25,011 bases of DNA from DASXTK01 sp036505485. Its GTDB lineage: Bacteria > Actinomycetota > Acidimicrobiia > Acidimicrobiales > VFJN01. Position numbers and translations under genes: made by a program. Below the pieces are notes generated by a model. It had not been told where the DNA came from, did no database searches, and saw nothing but the letters and a program-made list of their open reading frames with translations. Numbering within the stretch: position 1 is the first letter of the stretch; each line of letters begins with the position of its first letter. Below, in pieces: positions 6,813 to 15,500 of this stretch. Location: NCBI GenBank assembly GCA_036505485.1, contig DASXTK010000158.1:1-25011 (forward strand), read 5' to 3'.

Positions 6813-7754
6813 GACCGCGAAAGCGGCGGAGGCGACCAGGACTGCGGCGGCAAGGTCCTGGTCGCCCTCGATGGTTGCCCCCAGCTCCGATGCGGCCAGA
6901 CGGCCGGCGGACAGACGGCAGAACGCCACCGCGTCGGCCACGATCCGGACCTGCGGCCCCGACTCGTCGGCTCCGGCGCCGGACCCGAGGGACTCCTGCC
7001 ATGCTCCCCCGCCGGGACCGGTGAGCACCACCCGGATCGTCCCCACCGGCGCCTCCGCTCCCCCGGTCAGGGCCAGCCGCAAGGGCAAGGTCCGCACCGC
7101 GAGGTCGGTCAGCAACGCCAGCCGCTCCCCGTCCGGTGCCACCAGGTCCCGACCGGTGGCCCGGCGGATGTCGTCGGCGTGGGTCCAGACCTCCAGGGTG
7201 CGAGCGGCCAGCAGCGAGCTCCAGCGGTAGTTCACGCCGTGGAACGGCACCCGGGCTTCGAGGTCCACGCCGGCCTCGAGCGCGTCCCGCACCCGGCGGG
7301 CGGCCAGGCGCCAGTCGGTCAGCGTTGTGGCGGGGTCGCGTCCGGCCTGGCCGTTGACCGTTTCCAGGCTCACGGCGATGTGGTCGGCCTCGAGATCCGC
7401 CGCGGCCTCGAAGTCGTCGACGCCCAGCCTGGTGCCCAGGAGCCGCTCGATCGCCAGCAGGTGGCCGACCAGACCCTGCACCGTCCAGTTGTAAGGCTCG
7501 ACCAGGGCATCCCAATCGGCCGCGTCGAGGGACGCCAGCAGGTCGTCCAGTTCGGCGCCGGTGCGGAGATAGCCCTCGACCGGCGAGATCGGAGCGGTGT
7601 CGGTCGGCCGGCCCGGTGCCCTCTGGGCCTGGGCTGCAGCCAGGACCCGTTGGCGCAATGCCGGCGGCGCCGGTTCGGTCTCGCTGGCGATCAAGGCGTC
7701 GACCACGAGATCGGTCAGGCCGTTGCCGTTCGGGGCGGACGCGGTCAGGTCCAC
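6810..7754 (-). CDS. MDMPI-family (mycothiol-dependent maleylpyruvate isomerase-like) protein
   Basis: DinB/MDMPI-fold protein, 314 residues. The family comprises metal-binding enzymes that use mycothiol, best known for maleylpyruvate isomerisation, though most members are uncharacterised. The metal triad is visible as H98 (in VGHLLAIE), E188 and H192 (EVWTHADDI), matching the HxxE...ExxxH pattern. A C-terminal domain (about 205-314) has the sterol-carrier-like look of the MDMPI C-domain. The first 50 residues are an unusual extension containing EPAPPALRQRVLAAA (27-41), which resembles the helix-linker of anti-sigma factors. Translation starts at a GTG inside the end of the ECF sigma gene (10-bp overlap), so the two are made together. 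A role as a sensor or modulator of that sigma factor is an inference; a stress-response enzyme is the conservative reading. Confidence 0.88.
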   Translation of the reverse strand: MDLTASAPNGNGLTDLVVDALIASETEPAPPALRQRVLAAAQAQRAPGRPTDTAPISPVEGYLRTGAELDDLLASLDAADWDALVEPYNWTVQGLVGHLLAIERLLGTRLGVDDFEAAADLEADHIAVSLETVNGQAGRDPATTLTDWRLAARRVRDALEAGVDLEARVPFHGVNYRWSSLLAARTLEVWTHADDIRRATGRDLVAPDGERLALLTDLAVRTLPLRLALTGGAEAPVGTIRVVLTGPGGGAWQESLGSGAGADESGPQVRIVADAVAFCRLSAGRLAASELGATIEGDQDLAAAVLVASAAFAV

Positions 7755-8320
7755 TCCGCCGCCCCCTCGGCCGCGAGCAGGTCGCTCAACCGGGTCAATG
7801 CCATGCGCAGACGGGATTTGGCGGTGCCTTCGGGGATGTCCAGCACCACGGCCACCGATCGGTAGGTGTGGCCACCGAAGTACGCCAGGCGCAATGCCTC
7901 ACGCTGGGGCGCCGGGAGACGATCGACCGCCCGACGGACCCGCTGGGCCAGATCCGCGTCCTCCACCGCATCCGGGCGCTCCCACGGTGCGGGTTCGAGC
8001 CGGATGGGGTCCGCGGCGTCGGCTTCCTCCCGAGCCCGGCGGCGCCCGTCGCTGCGCACGACGTCGACCGAGCGGGCGTGGGCCATCATCCCCAGGTAGG
8101 CCCGCAGCGAGCCGCGTTCGGGATCGAAGCGCTCGGGAGCGGTCCAGAGCTTGACGAAGACGTCCTGGGTGATGTCCTCAGCGGAGCTGGTGCTGCCCGT
8201 GACCCGGCGCGCCAATCCATAGACCAACCCGGCATAGAGGTCATAGGCCTCTGCGAGCGCCTGTTCGTCGCCAGCGACGAGACGCTTGGCGATCTCCCGG
8301 TCCGCCGTGCTCATGGGCAC
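7745..8320 (-). CDS. ECF-type RNA polymerase sigma factor
   Basis: Alternative sigma factor that redirects RNA polymerase to a stress or metabolic regulon. Region 2 covers about residues 12-80, with the core-binding stretch DEQALAEAYDLYAGLVYGLA and the -10-recognition part SAEDITQDVFVKLW. A charged linker (about 85-125) follows, then region 4 (about 128-185) with LPAPQREALRLAYFGG and the helix-turn-helix THYRSVA-like stretch TYRSVAVVLDIPEGTAKSRL. The length is normal for an ECF factor. The GTG at 8320 was chosen because TACAGT lies exactly seven bases upstream, predicting a leaderless mRNA; an ATG two codons later is the alternative. It overlaps the downstream MDMPI-family gene by 10 bp. No classical anti-sigma gene is present nearby, so the MDMPI protein is the natural candidate partner. 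Confidence 0.94.
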   Translation of the reverse strand: MPMSTADREIAKRLVAGDEQALAEAYDLYAGLVYGLARRVTGSTSSAEDITQDVFVKLWTAPERFDPERGSLRAYLGMMAHARSVDVVRSDGRRRAREEADAADPIRLEPAPWERPDAVEDADLAQRVRRAVDRLPAPQREALRLAYFGGHTYRSVAVVLDIPEGTAKSRLRMALTRLSDLLAAEGAAEWT

Positions 8321-8327
8321 CAAAAAG

Positions 8328-8333
8328 ACTGTA
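8328..8333 (-). promoter_or_regulatory. -10 element TACAGT for the sigma factor gene (leaderless)
   Basis: On the minus strand, TACAGT is followed by seven bases and then GTG at 8320. No Shine-Dalgarno sequence precedes either candidate start. The divergent dcu-type gene starts about 165 bp away on the other strand. Confidence 0.4.
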
Positions 8334-8497
8334 GTCGTGCGGGTTTTCGTGTGCTCGGAGGCGTCGGCTGACCGTCCGCCGGAGCCGGGCTTGTTATCGA
8401 TTCGGTGACTGTGGGTAACGACTCACCACTATCCGTGCCAAGACGGCAGGACGGTGTTAGACATCCGAGACCGGACCCGGTGGGCGTGGAAGGTGAA

Positions 8498-9847
8498 ATG
8501 GACACGCTCCTCCTGGTGGTCCATGGCCTAGTCGTCCTGGCCTGCATCTACCTAGGTGTGAAGGAGGGCGGACTCGGCCTGGGGATCTATGGGCTGCTCG
8601 GCGTCTTCGTCCTGGTCTACGGATTCCACCTCGCCCCAGGGAGTCCACCGACCGACGCAGTGTTCATCGTCATCGCGGTCATCGCCGCGGCGTCGGCCAT
8701 GCAGGCCGCGGGCGGTGTGGACTGGATGGTCTCGGTGGCCGCCCGGGTCATCAGAGCGCGGCCCCAGTCCGTGACCTACCTGGCCCCGGCGATGTCCTTC
8801 CTCTTCACCGTCGGTGCCGGGACCGGCAACATCTACTACCCGCTGCTGCCGGTGATCTACGACGTCTCCTACCGGCAGAAGCTCCGGCCGGAGCGGCCGC
8901 TGGCCATCTCGGCCGTGGCCTCCCAGGTCGGGATCCTCTGCAGCCCGGTGTCCGCAGCCACCGCCGCGCTCGTCACGCTGTACGAGGCCAGCAAGGACTC
9001 CGATACCGCCAACTTCGACCTCACCAAGGTGCTGATCGTGATGTGGCCGGCCTGCATCGTGGGCCTGGCGGTGGCGGCGTTCTTCCAAGCCCGCCGGGGT
9101 GTTCCGCTAGAGGAGGACCCCGTCTACCAGGCCCGACTGGCGGCCGGACAGATCAAGCCGCCCCCCGAAGCCGAGATCGATTCCAAGACCCTCGGGCCCA
9201 ACGCCAAGCGGTCAGCGCTGATCTTCCTGGCTGGCGTGGGCGTCATCGTCATGCTCGGTCTGTTCGAGAACTTGCGCCCGGAGGTTTCCTTGCCGGGCCA
9301 GGACGCCTCCAGGGTCTCCGTGGCCGTCACCATCCAGATAGTCATGGGTGCGGTCGGGGCGCTGATCCTGCTCCTGCCCGGGGTGAAGGGCAGCGACGTG
9401 GCCAAGCAGCCCACCTTCACCGCCGGCATGACCGGAGGCATCGCCCTGTTCGGGTTGTCGTGGCTGGCCGGAACCTTCGTCGCCAACCACCAGGACGAGA
9501 TCAACAACGCCCTGGCCGATGTGGTTCAGGACCACAAGATCCTGTTCGCGGTGGCGCTGTTCATCGTCGGTGCTCTGACCACCAGCCAATCCGGGACCAC
9601 CAACGCCATCGTGCCGGTCGGCCTCAGCCTGGGTCTGAGCGCGGCCACGGTGACCGCCATGTGGCCGGCGGTCATGGGCATGTACTCGTTGCCCGCCAAT
9701 GGCTCCCAGGTCGCCACCGTGGCCTTCGACCAGACCGGCACCACCAAGATCGGCAAGTTCGTGATCAACCACTCGTTCCTGATGCCGGTGATGATCTTCA
9801 TCGTCGTCGCCATACCGGTGGCGTTCCTGCTATCGCCGCTGGTCTGA
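8498..9847 (+). CDS. Dcu-family C4-dicarboxylate (probably aspartate) transporter
   Basis: Inner-membrane transporter of the DcuA/DcuB family, which exchanges or takes up aspartate, fumarate, malate and succinate. The 449-residue length and roughly ten to twelve hydrophobic segments are typical. Family hallmarks are TYLAPAMSFLFTVGAGTGNI (about residues 88-107), RPERPLAISAVASQVGILCS (about 129-148, with following PVSAA) and GALTTSQSGTTNAIVPVG (about 360-377). The ATG at 8498 was chosen over a GTG 31 codons upstream: it starts directly with the first membrane helix and follows AAGGTGA at a good distance. The next gene, an aspartate 4-decarboxylase, begins one base after its stop, so aspartate is the likely substrate, perhaps in exchange for alanine (inference from context). 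The anaerobic label given to this family need not apply here. Confidence 0.9.
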   Translation: MDTLLLVVHGLVVLACIYLGVKEGGLGLGIYGLLGVFVLVYGFHLAPGSPPTDAVFIVIAVIAAASAMQAAGGVDWMVSVAARVIRARPQSVTYLAPAMSFLFTVGAGTGNIYYPLLPVIYDVSYRQKLRPERPLAISAVASQVGILCSPVSAATAALVTLYEASKDSDTANFDLTKVLIVMWPACIVGLAVAAFFQARRGVPLEEDPVYQARLAAGQIKPPPEAEIDSKTLGPNAKRSALIFLAGVGVIVMLGLFENLRPEVSLPGQDASRVSVAVTIQIVMGAVGALILLLPGVKGSDVAKQPTFTAGMTGGIALFGLSWLAGTFVANHQDEINNALADVVQDHKILFAVALFIVGALTTSQSGTTNAIVPVGLSLGLSAATVTAMWPAVMGMYSLPANGSQVATVAFDQTGTTKIGKFVINHSFLMPVMIFIVVAIPVAFLLSPLV

Positions 9848-9848
9848 C

Positions 9849-11495
9849 ATGGACGCTGCGCGCCTGGCCCGGCTGGATGAGCTGAGCCCGTTCGAGCTGC
9901 AGGTCGAGCTGCAGGTGATGGCCGCCCGGTCGGGCCAACGCCTGCTCGACACCGGCAAGGGCCAGCCCAACTGGGTGGCCAGCACCTCCCGCTACGCCTA
10001 CCACCTGCTCGGGCGGTTCGCGGTGGGCGAATCGGAGCGCACGGCCACCCATCCCGACGCCGGCTGGCATCCCGACACCACCGGGTCGGCCGAGCGGCTG
10101 GCGTCGTTCCTGGCTTCGCACGCTGACGAGCCGGGCGCCGCGCTGTTGTCGGCCACCGTCGACATCGGGGTCAACGACCTGGAACTGCGCCCCGATGTCT
10201 GGGTCGGCGAGCTGGTCATGGGGATCCTCGGGAACCGCTATCCCTCACCGCACCGGATGCTGTCCCACATCGAGCAGCTGCTGCACCGCTACCTGCTGCA
10301 GACCCACTGCGCGGGGGATCCTCCGGCCGGGAAGTTCCGGCTGTTCGCTACCGAGGGCGGGGCCGCGGCGATGACCTACTGCAGCCAGAGCTTGCGGTAC
10401 AACGGCCTGCTCAACAAGGGCGACCGGGTGGCCATCGGGACGCCCATCTTCACGCCGTACCTGCAGGTTCCGTCGCTGGAGGAGTTCGGCTGGGAGATGG
10501 TGTACCTCCGGGCCGAGCCCGAGCTGGACTGGCGCTACCCCGCCAGCGAGCTGGAACGGCTGCGGGACCGGTCGATCAAGGCGTTCTTCCTGGTCAACCC
10601 CGGCAACCCTGGGACCCGGGCGCTGGACGCGGACGAACTGGCGGTTCTGTCCCGCATCGTGCACGAGGATCGGGACGACCTGATCATCATCACGGACACC
10701 GCCTACGCCACCTTCGTTCCCTCGTTCCGGTCCTTGTTGGCAGAGCTGCCCAACAACACGATCGGGGTGCACTCGTTCTCCAAGCACTTCGGAGCAACCG
10801 GTTCCCGGCTGGCCTTCCTGGCCATGCACGAGGACCACGTGCTCGACCGGTTACTGGCTGAGCAGCCTCCGTCGGACCACCAGGACCAGGCGGATCGGTA
10901 CCGCAGCGTCACCGACATACCTGGTCAGTTCCGCTTCGCTGACCGGGTCGTGGCCGACAGCCGGGACGTCGCGCTGTACCACATCGCTGGATTGTCGACG
11001 CCCCAGCAGGTGCAGATGGCGTTGCACGCGGCGTTCGCCCTCGGTTCCTCCGGACAGGCATATCTGCAGATGACCCGGGACGTAGTGCTGGGTCGGTTGC
11101 GTTCGCTGTTGGAGCCGCTCGGGGTGCAGGTTCCGGCCGGCGTCGACACCCACTACTACACGCTGCTGGACGTCATCGAGCTGGCCCGGCTGCGCCACGG
11201 CGACGCGCTGGCCCACTGGCTGCTGGCCTACGAGCACCCCTTGTCTTTCCCGATCGCCCTGGCCGAGAAGTGTGGGGTGGTCACGCTGCCGGGACGGGGC
11301 TTCGAGGCCGCGTCGTGGAGCGTGCGGGTCTCCCTCGCCAACCAGCCCGAGGACGCCTACCCGGCCATCGCCGCCGCGGTGCACACCGTCCTCGACGACA
11401 TGTACGCCGCCTACCAGGCATCCGAGAGCCAGAGCTGTAGCCAAAGCCTTAGCCCTAGCCAACCTCGCCCGACGGCGAAGGAGGAAGCCCGATGA
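9849..11495 (+). CDS. aspD: Aspartate 4-decarboxylase (PLP, aminotransferase fold I)
   Basis: Converts L-aspartate to L-alanine and CO2, usually with some aspartate transaminase activity; cytosolic PLP enzyme. Its 548 residues are much longer than an ordinary aspartate aminotransferase and fit the AspD group, with its long N-terminal part (FELQVELQVMAARSGQRLLD; LDTGKGQPNW) and a large insertion between the PLP lysine and the C-terminal domain. Visible catalytic parts are NPGNPGT (250-256), the PLP-ring aspartate in TDTAYATF (D283), and the Schiff-base lysine in SFSKHFGATGSR (K312). The last 30 residues are Ser/Gln/Pro-rich and probably disordered. It starts one base after the transporter stop, and its own end overlaps the peptidase gene by 4 bp, so the three are translationally coupled. 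Decarboxylating imported Asp consumes a proton, so the pair could serve acid tolerance or energy generation, as known for other AspD/antiporter pairs. Confidence 0.92.
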   Translation: MDAARLARLDELSPFELQVELQVMAARSGQRLLDTGKGQPNWVASTSRYAYHLLGRFAVGESERTATHPDAGWHPDTTGSAERLASFLASHADEPGAALLSATVDIGVNDLELRPDVWVGELVMGILGNRYPSPHRMLSHIEQLLHRYLLQTHCAGDPPAGKFRLFATEGGAAAMTYCSQSLRYNGLLNKGDRVAIGTPIFTPYLQVPSLEEFGWEMVYLRAEPELDWRYPASELERLRDRSIKAFFLVNPGNPGTRALDADELAVLSRIVHEDRDDLIIITDTAYATFVPSFRSLLAELPNNTIGVHSFSKHFGATGSRLAFLAMHEDHVLDRLLAEQPPSDHQDQADRYRSVTDIPGQFRFADRVVADSRDVALYHIAGLSTPQQVQMALHAAFALGSSGQAYLQMTRDVVLGRLRSLLEPLGVQVPAGVDTHYYTLLDVIELARLRHGDALAHWLLAYEHPLSFPIALAEKCGVVTLPGRGFEAASWSVRVSLANQPEDAYPAIAAAVHTVLDDMYAAYQASESQSCSQSLSPSQPRPTAKEEAR

Positions 11496-12199
11496 CCGGT
11501 CACATCCTGCCCACCGGGGCCGGACGGGTCGTCATGGACAAGCCCGCCAACCCGCTCCACCGCTACACCCTGGAGCTCACCGGCAAGGAGCGGCCGCGGG
11601 TACTGTTCATCGGCACCGCGTCGGGGGACGACCCGACCTACATCGTGTCCTTCTATTCCTCCTACCACGTGGACCGGTGCCTGCCGTCGCACCTGCGGCT
11701 GTTCCACATCTCCGAGCCGGACATCCGTGCCTTCATCCTGAAGCACGACGTGATCACGGTGGGTGGAGGCAACACCGCCAACATGCTCGACGTGTGGCGG
11801 CGGCACGGGGTCGACTCGGCCCTGCGGGAGGCGTGGGAGCAGGGCGCGGTCATGACCGGCGGCTCGGCCGGCGGCCTGTGCTGGTTCAAGGGCGGGACCA
11901 CCGACTCGTTCGGACCGGCCATGGAGGTGCTGGTCGATGGGCTCGGGTTCCTCGACGCCAGCTTCTGCCCCCACTTCGACGCCGAGGACCAGCGCCGCCC
12001 CCTGTTCAACCAGGCCATCCTCGACGGTGTCCTCCCGGCCGGCTACGCCGCCGACAACGAGGTAGCCCTCCACTTCGAGGGCACCGAATACGTAGGCGCC
12101 ATCAGCTCCTCCCCCAAGGGCCAAGCCCTCCGCACCTACATAGCCGAAGACGGCAAGATCACCGAGGAACCCCTCGAGGTCGAGGTTCTGACGGCCTAA
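11492..12199 (+). CDS. pepE: Peptidase E (S51, alpha-aspartyl dipeptidase)
   Basis: Serine peptidase of family S51, which also contains cyanophycinase. PepE enzymes cleave dipeptides with N-terminal aspartate and so release free Asp. The 235-residue length fits. Visible motifs are GGGNTANML (91-99), the nucleophile elbow GGSAGG (S125) and CPHFDAEDQR with the likely catalytic H161. It is smaller than typical exported cyanophycinases and lacks a signal peptide, so a cytosolic dipeptidase is preferred, but cleavage of beta-Asp-Arg-type dipeptides cannot be excluded. Its ATG overlaps the stop of the decarboxylase gene (ATGA). It fits a pathway in which Asp-peptides feed the decarboxylase. Confidence 0.9.
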   Translation: MTGHILPTGAGRVVMDKPANPLHRYTLELTGKERPRVLFIGTASGDDPTYIVSFYSSYHVDRCLPSHLRLFHISEPDIRAFILKHDVITVGGGNTANMLDVWRRHGVDSALREAWEQGAVMTGGSAGGLCWFKGGTTDSFGPAMEVLVDGLGFLDASFCPHFDAEDQRRPLFNQAILDGVLPAGYAADNEVALHFEGTEYVGAISSSPKGQALRTYIAEDGKITEEPLEVEVLTA

Positions 12200-12349
12200 C
12201 GCCGGCGCCTGCTACGCGGGCTCAGGACTGATTGACAACGCCGGCTTCGCCGGCTGAATACTTCAAAACGCCAGCTCCGCAGGCTCAAGACAACGACGCC
12301 CGCTCCGCGGGCTCTGAAGGGGTTGACGCCCGGCTCCGCCGGCCCTGAC
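12199..12349. repeat. Tandem array of five small palindromic repeats
   Basis: Five degenerate units of roughly 28-39 bp follow the peptidase stop. Each has the shape ACGCC-n-GC-TCC-GC-n-GGC-TCTGA. Clear stems are GCCGGC-TTC-GCCGGC (12240-12254) and GCCCGC-TCC-GCGGGC (12298-12312); the units near 12201, 12270 and 12328 are imperfect versions. Spacing between the last four units is 28-30 bp. No unique spacers separate them, so this is not CRISPR. They may act together as a transcription end or be a REP-like cluster. Confidence 0.65.
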
Positions 12350-12359
12350 ATCGGAGTGC

Positions 12360-12388
12360 CCAAACCCCACTGAATCCAAGGAGTTTGG
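12360..12388. terminator. Hairpin between the aspartate operon and the RHS gene
   Basis: CCAAACCCC (12360-12368) and GGAGTTTGG (12380-12388) pair at eight of nine positions around an 11-nt loop. It lies between the repeat array and the RHS promoter. No T-tract follows, so termination is only a possibility. The rest of the 307-bp gap holds the repeat array and the promoter. Confidence 0.3.
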
Positions 12389-12442
12389 AGCGCTCTCGCC
12401 GTTGGACAGCCACCGCCACTCTTTGCGTTGGTGATCGTCCAC

Positions 12443-12473
12443 TTGACGCTTTAGGTGACGATCTGGTTACAGT
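12443..12473 (+). promoter_or_regulatory. Promoter of the RHS toxin gene
   Basis: TTGACG (12443-12448) and TACAGT (12468-12473) are good -35 and -10 matches with a somewhat long 19-bp spacer. Transcription would begin near 12480, leaving about 30 nt of leader with a GGGGAG ribosome binding site at 12500-12505. Confidence 0.5.
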
Positions 12474-12512
12474 GCCGGCCACTTATCGGCGGACTAGCTG
12501 GGGAGCTTGCGG

Positions 12513-15500
12513 GTGCGGAGTTCGGGGCGTTGGCGGCTGTTGTTGGTTGTGGGTGTGGCGTGGGTTGTGCCGGGGCTGCTGGGTTTGGAGATCCTGGCGG
12601 CTGAGCCGAGTGCTGCTGCGGCCGGTGGCAAGGCGCCGGAGTTGTCGTTGCCGAAGGTCGATCCGGTGATTCCGACCGATGTGCCGGAGGTGACCGGGCC
12701 GTTGCCGGTGACGTCTCGTTCGGTGAAGGAGCTGCCGGAACAGGGCCCGGAGTTGGTCGATCATCGTGATGCGGTGACCGAGGTTTACGCGGCGGCGGAT
12801 GGGTCCGAGATCGTGAAGGTTCACGGTGAGCCGATCAACTATCAGCCCGATGGTTCGCAGGGCTGGGATCGGATCGACAACACGCTGGTCCCGGACGGGG
12901 AGCGTCCAGGGTGGGTGCGCAATGCGGCGAACGCGTGGGCGGTGCGGTTCGGTCCGATCAGCGCCGGTGGGGCTGGCGGCGTGGAGTTGGACACGGACGC
13001 GGGTGTGGTGCGTTTCGCGCCGGAGTTGGCGGTGGGGACGGCGACGGTGCACCCGGTCGTTGGTCGGGGCGACGATGCGGACACGGTCACGTACAGCGAT
13101 GTGTGGCCGGGGGTGGACATCCGGTACACGGTGACTGGTGGCCGGGTGAAGGAAGACATCATTGTCGCTCATGGTGTCCGGGCCGAGTTCCCGTTCGTAG
13201 TGGACGGCCTGGGCTTGACCGACTCCACCGCGGTGTCGGCGGAGACTGTGTCGCCATCGGTGTCGGCGGGTGCTGCGGGGGATGCGCAGGCTCCGGCCCG
13301 TGATGAGGGACCGACCGCGGTGGCGTCGGGGGTGCCGGAGGTGACCGGCACGCACGCAGAGGATGTGCGGTTCGCTCCGCTGCAGGTGTCCGATGGCGAG
13401 GGCCGGGTGACCGCCAAGGCTGACGCGCAGATGCGGGTCGAACCCGTGGACCAACAGCCCACGTCGCCGCAGGTCGACGGCCTGGCCACAGCGCCGGGGG
13501 CGCAGCGGGTGGTGGTGTCGGTCGACGAGGATTGGTTGGCAGACCAGAAGGACGGCTCGAAGCCGGTAGTGATCGATCCGTCGACGGTGGTGGGGGCGCC
13601 GGTTCAGTCGTGTTCGTACAAGAGCAGCGGCACCGAGATGTGTGACGGCGCCCGTACCGGCACCGATGATCATCTGGGTTCGAAGACGTATTGGCGTGGT
13701 GTCCAGCAGTACGACTACCGGTCGCTGATCCAGAACAAGGACGTCATCTACGCGGGGGTGTGGTTCCAGGAGTCCCCGGGAAGCAGCGCCAGCCCGGAGA
13801 CGGTGAACATCTGGGACGCCACCGACTATTCGTTCGCCGGCGCGGTCGGCGAGACCGGTGACGACATGTGGTGGATCGGTGACGCCGAGGTGAAGCCCGA
13901 TGGCTGTGGGTCCTTCGGTGACGCCTGCTTCGATGTCACGTACAAGATCGATCAGTGGCAGCTACGCGGTGACTACACAGGGGTGTGGGACGGCAAGTTC
14001 GGGTTCTCCGGCGACGAGGACGACCCCGACTATCTGAACCGCGACTCCTACCTGTACTTCGACCCCGCCAACACCCAGCTGGTGATGAACGTGACCGACC
14101 GAGCCGCGGCCCCGACGTTGATCGCACCGGGCCTCAAGGCGTTGACCGTCACCTCGACCACCCCGACGTTGGCGTGGAACGCGGTGCCCGACCAGGGTGG
14201 AGACATCAAGTACACGGCGTACATCGCCACCGGCGCCGACGGCCACTCCGGCATGGTCGCCACGTCGCCGTCGTCGACCGCGACCACCTGGACGGTGCCG
14301 GAGGGGGTGCTGCGCGACGGGGTCACCTACACGTGGAAGGTGTACGCGGTCAACGGAACCACCGGCTCGACCGCGGGTTCGGAGGTCCGCCAGATCACCG
14401 TCGACCGCCGGGCCGGGAACGGCAAGATGTCCCCGACCGATCAGTTCGGTGGTGTCACCACCAACCTCGTGACCGGCAACGCGGCGCTGGGTGTGAGCGG
14501 CCCGCAGATGCCGACGGTGGGTGGCGGCGTCGGCGTGAACTTCGTCTACAACTCCCAGACTGACACCCACGGTCTGGTCGGCCACTACTACGAAGACGCC
14601 AACAAGAACCGGGAGTTCGACACCACCACGAACCCCGACCCCTTGAAGCTGGTCCGCACCGACCCCCAGGTCGGCTTCGTGTGGGGCGACGCGGCCCCCT
14701 CACCGGGTGTTTCTGCCGACAACCTCTTGGTGCGCTGGACCGGGTACGTGACATTGCCGGCAGGGAACTGGCAGCTCGGAGAGCTCTCCGATGACGGCGC
14801 CCGCGTGTTCGTCGACAACAGCATCGTCGTGCAGCAATGGCTCACGGGACCGACGGGACCGAACTATCAGACCGGCTCGATCAGCGGTGGCAGCCGTCAC
14901 CCGATTCAGGTCGATTTCAATGAGGTCACCGGTCCCTCGGCGATGCAGCTGTGGGTCCGCAACGCCGACAACCCCGACCAACAGTTTGTTGTCCCTGCTG
15001 AGTGGTTGACCCCGGACACCGCGGAGTTGCCCTCTGGTTGGAAGCTGCAGGCCTCCGACCTGAACGTCGAGTACACCAAGGTGGCGGTCACCGACGGTGC
15101 CGTCACCCTGTATGAGACGGACGGGTCGACGGTCGCTTACACCCGAGTGCCCGGCAGCCTGCCCGCCACCTATCAGCCACCCGCCGGATACGCCGACTCC
15201 GTCGTGGTCAACGCCGACGGCACCACCAACATCGAATCCGAAGACGGACTCTCCTACACGTTCCGCATCGACGGGCAACTGGACCAGGTCACCTCACCGC
15301 TCGACGACCGCAAACCTGCGGTCGCGACCCCGACCTACAACACCACGGGTCAGCTCACCGAGCTCACGGAACCGGTCTCCGGGCGCGTCGTCACCCTCGC
15401 CTACGCGCCCTCGACCGACTGCCCGACAACGCCCCCCTCACAGGGCGGCACTGACTGGGGTGCCCCGACCGGGATGCTCTGCAAGATCAGCTACTGGGAC

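Noticed and set aside
8405..8497. Upstream GTG start for the Dcu-type transporter
   Set aside because: It would add 31 polar residues before the first membrane helix; the ATG at 8498 has a good ribosome site.
12199..12349. CRISPR array
   Set aside because: Units follow each other without unique spacers of constant length, are imperfect, and no cas gene is present.
12483..13673. A 396-codon open frame on the minus strand opposite the RHS N-terminus
   Set aside because: Arg/His-rich shadow of the RHS gene; no start signal and no protein-like domains.
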